Assembly: GCA_029248845.1 (NCBI GenBank)
Contig: JAQWIO010000116.1
Span: 1-32,847 of the forward strand
DNA: 32,847 nucleotides
Reading direction: 5' to 3'
Source: Polaribacter sp.
GTDB taxonomy: Bacteria; Bacteroidota; Bacteroidia; Flavobacteriales; Flavobacteriaceae
The notes under the pieces are model-generated. The model had not been told where the DNA came from, ran no database searches, and saw only the letters and a list, made by a program, of their open reading frames with translations. Below are positions 25,137-32,847 of the stretch, one piece after another. Every line of letters starts with the position of its first letter. The first letter of the stretch is position 1. The position numbers and the translations under genes are program-made.

Positions 25137-25934
25137 TTATTCCTTTAAATTTCTTTGTCTTATTGCTTCAAATAAAATAATTGCGGCAGAAACAGAAACA
25201 TTCATAGAATCTATTTGTCCTTGCATTGGTATATTTATATTTTGAGCTGCCGCATCTCTCCAGGTTTCTGTTAAACCAGTAGCTTCTGTACCAACAACAA
25301 TTGCAGCACTTTTGGTATAGTTCTCTTTGAAATATTGGTTTGAATTTTGCAAAGTTGCGGCATAAATATTAATTTTCTTTTCTTTTAAAAAAGCAACTAT
25401 TTCCGCTGAAGTCCCTGTAGCTATTTTATTGGTGAAAACACATCCAATACTAGCTCTTATGATGTTTGTATTGTATAAATCACTTTTAGGATTTGCGATA
25501 AAAACAGCAGCAACATTTGCAGCATCAGCAGTTCTTAATAGAGCACCAATATTTCCTGGTTTTTCAATACCTTCAGCAACTAAAATTAACGGGTTATCAT
25601 CTTTAAATTGAATATTTTTAAGAGAGAAATCTTTTATTTTTGCTACAGCTATAATTCCTTCTGTTGAATCTCTATAAGCTAATTTTTTATAAACATCTCT
25701 AGAAATTTCTATTCTATTGATATTTAAATTAAACAAGTGTAAAATTTTATTTTCTGAAATAATTTCGGGACAAAATAGGATTGTATCAAACTCATAATTT
25801 GAAGAAATTGCGAGTGAAATTTCTCGTTTACCTTCAATAATAAATAGGCCTTGCTTTTTTCGTTCTCGCGCTTTTTCTTGAAGTTTTAGCAAGTTTTTTA
25901 TATAGGTGTTTTGAATGCTGGTTATTTCTTTCAT
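25137..25934 (-). CDS. TrmH-family (SpoU) RNA 2'-O-ribose methyltransferase
   Basis: The 265-aa SPOUT enzyme methylates a ribose 2'-OH in rRNA or tRNA using S-adenosylmethionine. An N-terminal L30e-like substrate-binding domain (RKKQGLFIIEGKREISLAI) is followed by the knotted SPOUT domain with motif 1 EKPGNIGALLRTADAA, motif 2 IVVGTEATGLTE and motif 3 IPMQGQIDSMNVSVSAAIILFEAIRQ. Target nucleotide cannot be read from the sequence. A perfect -7 box TATATTTG ends six bases before the ATG, so its mRNA may have no leader. It heads a minus-strand run into the M48 protease. Confidence 0.93.
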   Translation of the reverse strand: MKEITSIQNTYIKNLLKLQEKARERKKQGLFIIEGKREISLAISSNYEFDTILFCPEIISENKILHLFNLNINRIEISRDVYKKLAYRDSTEGIIAVAKIKDFSLKNIQFKDDNPLILVAEGIEKPGNIGALLRTADAANVAAVFIANPKSDLYNTNIIRASIGCVFTNKIATGTSAEIVAFLKEKKINIYAATLQNSNQYFKENYTKSAAIVVGTEATGLTETWRDAAAQNINIPMQGQIDSMNVSVSAAIILFEAIRQRNLKE

Positions 25935-25939
25935 CAGAA

Positions 25940-25947
25940 CAAATATA
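25940..25947 (-). promoter_or_regulatory. -7 promoter box immediately before the trmH-family ATG
   Basis: Minus-strand TATATTTG is a perfect TAnnTTTG box. The A of the start codon is the sixth base after the box, the usual place of the transcription start. The only TTG further upstream gives a spacer of 26 nt, longer than usual. Confidence 0.5.
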
Positions 25948-26078
25948 GTTATTTATAGGTATTGACACTCATGCAAAAAACAATTTACTTGTTCTTTAAA
26001 TACTAGTTGAAATTTTAAATTAAATAGCAATAATGGACAATAAAAAAATTTCTTATAGCCTCTCTATTTTATTTATTT

Positions 26079-26103
26079 AAAAAGGTTTATTTTTTAAGAA
26101 ACC
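26079..26103 (-). terminator. Weak intrinsic terminator after the amidohydrolase pair
   Basis: On the minus strand GGTTT and AAACC form a 5-bp stem with a 10-nt loop followed by TTTTT. It lies about 30 nt after the stop codon of the second amidohydrolase gene. The rest of the 200-nt gap to the trmH-family gene shows nothing else. Confidence 0.35.
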
Positions 26104-26134
26104 ATCATATAGTCAGTCTATTTAAAAAAGGATG

Positions 26135-27430
26135 TTATTTTGTTTTATATTTATTGGAATATCGTTTCCAAAGCTTTGTTTGATGCGTTTCTAAACTAAT
26201 TTTTCTTCCTTGAATAAAGGCATCCGTAAGTATATTCCCTCTCATATCTAAAGCATCTCCTTTAGAAATAAACAACGTTGCATCTTTACCAACCTCTAAA
26301 GTTCCTACTAGATGATCTATTCCTAAGATTTTTGCCGTATTAGAGGTTAGTAATTGTAAAGCGACTTCTTTCCCTAAACCATGTGCTGCAAATGTTCCTG
26401 CATAAAAAGGCAAGTTTCTTGTGTTCATTCTTTCCATTTGCCCTTCCATACCTATACCTACTAAAATACCCTTATCTGTTAATGATTTCGCAATTGTGTA
26501 AGTATAATCATAGGCATCGTCTTCACTATTTGGATTTCTATGAGGTCTATCTAAAATAATAGGAATATTGTTTTTAATTAATAAATCTGAAATATTATCT
26601 GCACCTTCACCATTGACAATAACAATATTATTAATTCCTAGTTTCTTGCTAATATGAATAGCGTCTGTAATTTCTTTTTGTCCATTTGCATGGATAAAAA
26701 GTTTTTGAGAACCCTCAAATAATCCTTTAGTTGCTTCAAAAGGTATGTTTTTTTGAAATTTATCACTAGCTAGATAATTTTTAGCATCCTTAAAATAAGA
26801 GGTAATTTTTGATATATTTTTAATGTAATTTTTGTCTGGTTTTAATGATGGATCTTCACCAAGCCACCACCTACCTCTTTTAAAACTACTTGGCCAATTT
26901 AAATGAATTGCATCATCTATTTTGAGACTTGCATCTTCCCAGTTCCATGCATCTAATTGCATGATTGAGGATGTCCCTGAAATTGTACCTCCTCTTGGAG
27001 TAACTTGTGCTATAAAAACACCATTCGGACGCATGGATTCAACGATTTTACTCTCAGCGTTGTAGGCTATTAAACTTCTAATATGTGGATTCATAAATCC
27101 AGTTTCTCTTTCATCTGAAGAGGCTTTTACGGCATCAATTTCAACCAACCCTAGAGAGGTATTTGCAGCAATGAAACCAGGATACACATGTTTCCCATTT
27201 GCTTTGATCACTTTGCCGATTCGTGCAATTTTTGTCATTGCACTTCCAACAAAAATAATTTTACCAGCTTTAAACATAATTAAAGAATTGGTAATTACTT
27301 TTCCATTTCCTAAATGAGCTATACCACCTTCAATTGAAATAGGCTCTAATTGATCGTTTGCGGGAGTTTGTTGTGCTATTATGTTCACAGACAATGAGAA
27401 GAACATCAAACTACATATAATTTTTTTCAT
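26135..27430 (-). CDS. Exported amidohydrolase-like protein lacking the HxH metal site
   Basis: The 431-aa protein has a signal peptide (MKKIICSLMFFSLSVNIIAQQ) and the outer composite beta domain and TIM-barrel layout of imidazolonepropionase/dihydroorotase-like amidohydrolases: GKHVYPGFIAANTSLG at the first strand and TSNTAKILGIDHLVGTLEVGKDATLFI at the end. Where active members have HxH after the first strand, it has A-N-T, and later metal positions are also missing or unclear, so it is probably not a metal-dependent hydrolase. It follows the 985-aa amidohydrolase by 11 nt and is surely co-transcribed with it; a structural or regulatory partner role is possible (inference). Confidence 0.85.
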   Translation of the reverse strand: MKKIICSLMFFSLSVNIIAQQTPANDQLEPISIEGGIAHLGNGKVITNSLIMFKAGKIIFVGSAMTKIARIGKVIKANGKHVYPGFIAANTSLGLVEIDAVKASSDERETGFMNPHIRSLIAYNAESKIVESMRPNGVFIAQVTPRGGTISGTSSIMQLDAWNWEDASLKIDDAIHLNWPSSFKRGRWWLGEDPSLKPDKNYIKNISKITSYFKDAKNYLASDKFQKNIPFEATKGLFEGSQKLFIHANGQKEITDAIHISKKLGINNIVIVNGEGADNISDLLIKNNIPIILDRPHRNPNSEDDAYDYTYTIAKSLTDKGILVGIGMEGQMERMNTRNLPFYAGTFAAHGLGKEVALQLLTSNTAKILGIDHLVGTLEVGKDATLFISKGDALDMRGNILTDAFIQGRKISLETHQTKLWKRYSNKYKTK

Positions 27431-27441
27431 GATTTTTAGTT

Positions 27442-30399
27442 TTATATTTCTTCTGTATCACAATGAAAGTTTCTATCTTTTCTTCTCATTGGAACTTGGG
27501 TTTTTTCACCTCCAATTTTTTCTTTTAACATCATATCGATTAGTTTACTTTTTTCAGCTTTTATTGCGATGCGTTTTTCTATATCAGTAGAGATATCAAA
27601 ATACACTTTTCCTTCAATAATCGTTTTTTCTACTTTTGTGTATATGGATAATGGATGACCACTCCAAAGAACAACATCTGCATCTTTGCCAATTTTTATA
27701 CTTCCAACTCTATCTTCTAAATGTAATAATTTTGCTGGATTAATAGTTATCATTTTCCAAGCTTCAAGTTCACTCATACCTCCATATTTAATAGTTTTTG
27801 CAGCTTCTTGATTTAATCTTCTCGACATTTCTCTATCATCCGAATTAATAGCTACAGTAACACCTTCTTTAGCCATAATGGCAGCATTGTATGGTATTGC
27901 ATCATTTACTTCGTATTTATATGCCCACCAATCAGAAAAGGTAGAAGCTCCAACGCCATGTGCTTTCATTTTATCAGCAACTTTATATCCCTCTAAAATG
28001 TGTGTAAAAGTGTTGATTCTAAAATTAAATTGGTCTGCAACTTTCATTAACATATTAATTTCTGATTGCACATATGAATGACATGAAATAAAACGCTCTT
28101 TATTGATTATCTCAGCTAAAGTTTCTAGTTCTAAATCTTTTCTAAATGCTTTTCCACTTTTCTTTAGAGCGTCATATTCTTTGGCTCTTTGAAAATAATC
28201 TACATATAGTTGTTCAACTCCCATTCTTGTTTGTGGAAATCTAAAACTCGAATTAGAACGAGATTGTTTTACATTTTCACCTAGTGCAAACTTTATAAAT
28301 TTCGGGGTATCTTTATAGAGCATTTCTTTTGCATTCTCACCCCACTTTAACTTTATAATTGCAGAACGACCCCCAATTGGATTTGCAGAACCGTGTAAAA
28401 TTTGAATTGAAGTTACACCACCAGATAAATTCCTGTAAATATTAATATCTGTTGGGTCTACAACATCTTCAATCGTAACTTCAGCAGTTGAGTTATGTCC
28501 GCCTTCATTAATAGCAGAAGCTGCAATATGTGAATGTTCATCTACAATTCCTGCGGTTAAATGCTTTCCTGTTCCATCAATGATAGTTGCGCTATTATCT
28601 TTAAGGTTTTTACCTATTTCTATAATTTTACCCCCTTTTATTAGGACGTCGGTATTCTTGAGTATTCCCTCATCTTCGCTTGTCCAAACAGTTGCGTTTT
28701 TAATTAAAATTGTTTTTTGTACAGGTTGTGAGAAATTGCCAAATCCTGAATTTGGATAACTAACCTTTTGTATCGTAATGGCAACATCTTTAGATTTTTC
28801 AGCACCTTTCTTTTTAGTGTCTTTTTTAAAAATTTTTGATGCTGACCAAAAAGATTCATTTCCAGCACTATCATAAGCAGTTCCTTTCATTACATTAGAC
28901 GAATTGATAGTTTGACCAAGCAATCTAGTATATTTATTATTTTCATTCAATATAATCGAAATCCAATTGTCTTTGTAAGAAAATTTTGATTTTACTACTT
29001 TTTCACCCTCTTTAATAAAACCTGTTTGATTGGTTCCTTTGCCTGAGATAGATAAATTATAGGTTTTATTATTTACATACAATTTATAATTTCCAGAAAG
29101 ATTTTTAATATGCATGGAGTTGATTACATTTTTTTTACCCTGAACCCAATTTTCATAAATGGTAGTTTTAGAATCAAAAACGTCTCCAGAAGTAATAATA
29201 AAGTTAGCATAACTGCCTTCATTTAAGTTTCCTATTTTATTGTTTTTAATAATTTTTGCTGGAATTGAGGTTAAAGATTGCAAAGCAATTGTTTTATCAA
29301 AACCATATGCAATTGCTTTTTGAAGGTTCTTATGAAAATCTCCTAGTTTTTTTAACTTATGAGTTGTTAATGCAAATGTAACTCCACTTTTAGAAAGTAA
29401 TTTTAAATTTGAGGGCTCTTGGTTCCATCTTCTCATATCTCCTAAATCAATATATTGAGTATATAGTGGATTAGAAACATCATAAGCAGCTCTAAAATTA
29501 ATAGGGATAATAAAGTTTGCGTTTGTTTCTTTAATATCAGTAATTCTCTCAAATTCATCTCCAGATCCAACAATTGTATATTGTATCCCAAATTCATCTC
29601 CTACTTTATCAGCTCTTAATGCATCTAAATGACTTCCTGTCTCAAAAATTTGTATTGCATCTTTATTTCTATTAAGTGCTTCTAAAGATAAATCTCTATT
29701 GTTTACTTTACCGGATGCATACCAATTTGCGTCCATATAAGTTTGCCTCAATAAAGCCATTGCACCCATTTTTGAAGTTGGATACCCTTGCTTGGATAAG
29801 GCACTTTTGTTAAATGACAAATAATGTCCAGATTTGTTGTCTAAAATTCTGTAAGCATCAGTGGAATTAGGGTTTAGAGCTATTAACATGCCAGTTCCTC
29901 TCATAATACCATCTTGTAAATGAGTATTTACAACACCAAAACCAGCTTTTAAATAATCAATTGCTTTTTTAGAATCAAATTTAAAAAAAGCAGATGCTTC
30001 TGTCTCCGATCGAATATGGTCATTCCAATAATACCCATTTCTTTCAGCATCATATTGTGGTTTTGACCCTTCATTATGTATGAGTGATTTTTTTGGTTTT
30101 GGGATACCAAAGCTAGAATAAAGATCAATAAAAGAAGGATAAATCGTTTTTCCTTTTAAATCAATTATTTTTGCTCCTGCAGGAATTTGAACCTTTTTGC
30201 CAACAGCAATTACTTTGCCATCTTGAATAAGTAGAGTTCCTTTTTTAATTATTTTTAGTGGAGTGATATAAATAGTAGCATTTTTAAAAGCTACTATGTT
30301 AATAAAGCTTGTCTTTACCTCTGTATTAGTTGGAAAGTATTCTTGTGCTTGCAAAGAAATTACGAATAAAAACAAGTAGAATGAGAGTAGTTTTTTCAT
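27442..30399 (-). CDS. Exported double-module amidohydrolase
   Basis: The 985-aa protein has a signal peptide (MKKLLSFYLFLFVISLQAQ) and two amidohydrolase modules. The first (about 20-430) has the family frame, including GKTIYPSFIDLYSSFG, but no HxH and no clear ligands. A beta-rich linker with NGNYKLY-like sequence (about 430-560) joins it to the second module (about 565-965), which is complete: H622-S-H624 in VDEHSHIAAS, later His in SCHSYVQSE and FTHILEG, Asp in INSDDREM, and the final NPAKLLHLEDRVGSIKIGKDADVVLW. It is likely a periplasmic peptidase- or cyclic-amide-type hydrolase; the substrate is unknown. It precedes the 431-aa partner by 11 nt. Confidence 0.9.
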   Translation of the reverse strand: MKKLLSFYLFLFVISLQAQEYFPTNTEVKTSFINIVAFKNATIYITPLKIIKKGTLLIQDGKVIAVGKKVQIPAGAKIIDLKGKTIYPSFIDLYSSFGIPKPKKSLIHNEGSKPQYDAERNGYYWNDHIRSETEASAFFKFDSKKAIDYLKAGFGVVNTHLQDGIMRGTGMLIALNPNSTDAYRILDNKSGHYLSFNKSALSKQGYPTSKMGAMALLRQTYMDANWYASGKVNNRDLSLEALNRNKDAIQIFETGSHLDALRADKVGDEFGIQYTIVGSGDEFERITDIKETNANFIIPINFRAAYDVSNPLYTQYIDLGDMRRWNQEPSNLKLLSKSGVTFALTTHKLKKLGDFHKNLQKAIAYGFDKTIALQSLTSIPAKIIKNNKIGNLNEGSYANFIITSGDVFDSKTTIYENWVQGKKNVINSMHIKNLSGNYKLYVNNKTYNLSISGKGTNQTGFIKEGEKVVKSKFSYKDNWISIILNENNKYTRLLGQTINSSNVMKGTAYDSAGNESFWSASKIFKKDTKKKGAEKSKDVAITIQKVSYPNSGFGNFSQPVQKTILIKNATVWTSEDEGILKNTDVLIKGGKIIEIGKNLKDNSATIIDGTGKHLTAGIVDEHSHIAASAINEGGHNSTAEVTIEDVVDPTDINIYRNLSGGVTSIQILHGSANPIGGRSAIIKLKWGENAKEMLYKDTPKFIKFALGENVKQSRSNSSFRFPQTRMGVEQLYVDYFQRAKEYDALKKSGKAFRKDLELETLAEIINKERFISCHSYVQSEINMLMKVADQFNFRINTFTHILEGYKVADKMKAHGVGASTFSDWWAYKYEVNDAIPYNAAIMAKEGVTVAINSDDREMSRRLNQEAAKTIKYGGMSELEAWKMITINPAKLLHLEDRVGSIKIGKDADVVLWSGHPLSIYTKVEKTIIEGKVYFDISTDIEKRIAIKAEKSKLIDMMLKEKIGGEKTQVPMRRKDRNFHCDTEEI

Positions 30400-30492
30400 T
30401 TAATTACTTCTATTTTAATTAGATTGGTAATTTAAATAGAAGAAATCAATAATCTCTTATAATCTAGTAATTTAACATATTATTAAAAAAAT

Positions 30493-31569
30493 CTAAAAAG
30501 TTTTTGAAGTTTCAAAATAAGAAATCAATAAATCCACCACATAATTGTAAGAAGCAACTCCTTTGTCTTGATTGTTTGCTTTTAAATAAGCATTGTAACC
30601 TTTTTTTATAATAGGTTCAAAAGGATTCTTATAAGACTTCCAAAAAATATTGCTATTTCTAAAATCTTTTATAATTCCTGTATGTAGAGTTCTTAGAAGT
30701 TTTTTTGAAAGTTCATTATCACGCTTTTTGATTTCTGATAAACAATATCCAAAGGCCATTCTATAGCTCGCGTATTTAAAATAGAAATTTTCATTGTGAT
30801 TAGCTGCCAAAAAACCAACAAAATTAGCTTCATTTTCAGCAGCATATCCTATTTGATGTGCCATTTCATGACAGGTGGTTGTAGGAGAACTCGATTTAGG
30901 TATTTTATCATTTATATGAGCTTCACCTGTAAGAGGATTTAGATAACCAGAAGTTCCAATATAGGATTGTATTACGCTCATTAATGAGCTTTTTACAGAA
31001 GGATATTGATAATTTAATTGCGGATAAATTTCTGATAAATTGTCATACCCGGAAACAGCCATTGTGTAAATTTCTTTATAAGAATAAGGGTTTTCTACAA
31101 TTAAAGAATCATTTTTTGTTATTTTAAAATGATATTCATTTAATTTTTCTATGATATGTTCAGTAACAATTTTTAGTTGTTTGATAGAATACTTTTGATG
31201 TTTATAATTTAAATTCTTCGCGAGTGGTAGTCTGAAATAATTCAATCCCCAAAAAAGATAAAAACAAAAGTAAATGATTGATAAAATTGAGGTAAGGTGA
31301 AAAATTTTTGGAAATAAGTTTTTAAATTTTTCCTTAATTAATCTATATATAAAACGAAAAAAAACAACCCCTCCAAAAGCCAATAAAAAATCCCCTACTG
31401 AAAAAGGAATCCAGCCTAAAGTAATTCTTAAAAACCCAGAAATGATTGGGTAGATTCCATTGGAGTAATAGTGCTCAATAAACTCAGCGTTTCTTGCCGC
31501 TAATCTCATCAATACCATTTGAAATGGTAGGAAAAGGGTCAAAAGAATATGTTTTTTATTCCATTTCAT
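30493..31569 (-). CDS. DUF3810 membrane protein with a zincin-like HExxH motif
   Basis: The 358-aa protein belongs to DUF3810 by its N-terminus (three hydrophobic segments, with FLRITLGWIPFSVGDFLLAFGG in the second part and FCFYLFWGLNYFRLPLAKNL after the third) and by the motif CHEMAHQIGYAAENEANFVGFLAA at about 233-256. HEMAH plus the glutamate in the following AENEANF form a gluzincin-like zinc site, so it may be a membrane metalloprotease. Function is not known for the family. It is divergent from dnaB and about 90 nt upstream of the amidohydrolase genes on the same strand. Confidence 0.88.
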   Translation of the reverse strand: MKWNKKHILLTLFLPFQMVLMRLAARNAEFIEHYYSNGIYPIISGFLRITLGWIPFSVGDFLLAFGGVVFFRFIYRLIKEKFKNLFPKIFHLTSILSIIYFCFYLFWGLNYFRLPLAKNLNYKHQKYSIKQLKIVTEHIIEKLNEYHFKITKNDSLIVENPYSYKEIYTMAVSGYDNLSEIYPQLNYQYPSVKSSLMSVIQSYIGTSGYLNPLTGEAHINDKIPKSSSPTTTCHEMAHQIGYAAENEANFVGFLAANHNENFYFKYASYRMAFGYCLSEIKKRDNELSKKLLRTLHTGIIKDFRNSNIFWKSYKNPFEPIIKKGYNAYLKANNQDKGVASYNYVVDLLISYFETSKTF

Positions 31570-31695
31570 ATGTGTAAAAATAGCATTTCATTTTAGAAGT
31601 TGATTGGTTATTAACAAGATAATAACATTTTTATTTACATTTAGTGTTCACAAATTAAAGTAGTATATTAGAAAGTAGTTTTAAGCTAAAAAAAG

Positions 31696-31703
31696 TACAT
31701 TTG
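31696..31703 (+). promoter_or_regulatory. -7 promoter box immediately before the dnaB ATG
   Basis: TACATTTG is a perfect TAnnTTTG box. The second of the two tandem ATG codons (31709) begins six bases after the box, where transcription is expected to start. No clear TTG is present at the -33 distance. Confidence 0.5.
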
Positions 31704-31705
31704 TA

Positions 31706-32847
31706 ATGATGGAAAAAACAACTTCTTTAACAGCTAAAAAAATAGATAAATCAAGAATCATTAGTCTTGAAAAAGGTAAAATTCCTCCTCAAGCAGCAGA
31801 ATTAGAAGAAGCTGTATTAGGAGCAATGATGATTGATAAAAAGGGAATAGATGATGTAATAGATATTTTAAGCTCAGATGCTTTTTACGATTCAAAACAT
31901 CAAGAAATCTATGCAGCAATTTATGAGTTATTTCAAAATTCTGAACCCATAGATCTTTTAACTGTATCAAATTTATTAAAAAAGAACGGCAAGTTGGAAT
32001 TTGTTGGTGGAGATTTCTTCCTTATTCGTCTTACACAAAAAGTAGCATCTTCCGCACATATTGAATTTCATGCAAGAATTATTCTTCAAAAATTCATTCA
32101 GCGAAGATTGATCTCAATTTCAAGCGAAATTATAGAAAATGCATACGATGAAAGCACCGATGTTTTCGATTTATTGGATGATGCAGAGGGAAAGCTTTTT
32201 GAGGTTACACAAGGAAACTTAAAAAAGAGTTCGGAAGACGCTGGTTCTCTTGTAAAACAAGCTCTTAAGAAAATTCAAGAAATCGGAAATCAAGAAGGAA
32301 TGTCTGGTTTGGCAACTGGATTTACCAAGTTAGATGCCTTAACTTCAGGATGGCAACCCTCAGATTTAGTCATTATTGCTGCTCGTCCAGGTATGGGTAA
32401 AACTGCTTTTGTAATTTCAATGGCCAAAAATATGGCAATCGATTTTAATCACGGGGTCGCAGTGTTCTCATTAGAGATGTCATCTGTTCAGTTGATTACT
32501 CGTATGATTTCATCTGAAACAGGATTAACATCCGAAAAACTAAGAAAAGGAAATTTGGAACCTCACGAATGGGAACAACTTAACGTAAAAGTTAAAAAAT
32601 TATCAGATGCTCCAATTTTCATTGATGACACTCCTTCCTTATCAATTTTTGATTTACGTGCTAAAGCGAGAAGGTTGGTATCTCAACACGGTGTAAAAAT
32701 AATTGTAATTGATTATCTACAATTGATGACTGCCGGTGGTAAAGCAGGTGGAAATCGTGAACAAGAAATCTCAATGATTTCGAGAAACCTAAAAGCATTG
32801 GCAAAAGAATTAGCAGTTCCTGTAATTGCACTTTCTCAATTATCACG
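31706..32847 (+). CDS. dnaB: Replicative DNA helicase DnaB, N-terminal part (truncated by window edge)
   Basis: This frame is open from ATGATG to the right edge (about 380 codons) and is absent from the ORF track because its stop lies outside. DnaB unwinds DNA ahead of the replisome as a hexamer. The N-terminal domain has [19 protein letters not shown] and [24 protein letters not shown]; the RecA-like domain has Walker [11 protein letters not shown] (GMGKT from about residue 228), [10 protein letters not shown] with Glu, and [13 protein letters not shown], then [31 protein letters not shown] at the edge. Either ATG could be used; the promoter position favours the second (31709). Nothing in the visible part suggests an intein. 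Confidence 0.96.
   Translation, partial: [380 protein letters not shown]

Noticed and set aside
1-32847. Defence, phage or secondary-metabolite system
   Set aside because: All genes belong to housekeeping or common lineage families, base composition looks even, and no tRNA, integrase, transposase or toxin-antitoxin pair is visible.

Overview
The window looks like a chromosomal segment of a marine-type member of the Flavobacteriaceae (phylum Bacteroidota). The grounds are very low GC, Bacteroidota promoter boxes (TAnnTTTG), lack of clear Shine-Dalgarno sites, and lineage-typical families such as DUF4290, DUF3810, OstA-like, an AcnB of about 925 aa, and a DnaJ with only two CxxCxGxG motifs. 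It is mostly housekeeping DNA. I see no phage, insertion sequence, CRISPR array or defence island.

Left part (1-5050): the 3' end of a DUF2834 membrane protein, a secreted pectin-acetylesterase/Notum-like lipoprotein, and a vitamin B12 uptake locus. In that locus a BtuF-like substrate-binding lipoprotein diverges from a TonB-dependent receptor (btuB) that carries a cobalamin riboswitch in its leader. Middle left (5043-11960): a small membrane-anchored protein of unknown function, a UvrD/PcrA helicase, DUF4290-murA as a tight pair, then grpE-dnaJ. The MurA has Asp at the usual catalytic Cys position.

The only long non-coding stretch (11959-13180) holds two look-alike small transcription units, each with a promoter, a short hairpin, an identical 22-nt U-rich linker and a terminator hairpin. 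RNase P RNA (rnpB) follows, with an unusually long closing helix. I consider the twin small RNAs the most novel item here. acnB comes next, with a likely start 126 nt inside the listed ORF.

Right part: a cytoplasmic M23-like protein converges on a class III aminotransferase that overlaps an OstA-like LPS-transport gene. Then, all on the minus strand, trmH-family methyltransferase, M48 protease, (p)ppGpp synthetase/hydrolase, fur-family regulator and purA run in the same direction with short gaps and may be partly co-transcribed. A pair of exported amidohydrolases follows, in which only one of three amidohydrolase modules keeps its metal ligands, then a DUF3810 membrane protein. The window ends inside dnaB (plus strand), which the ORF track does not list. 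dnaB and the trmH-family gene both have a perfect -7 box six bases before an ATG, which suggests leaderless mRNAs.
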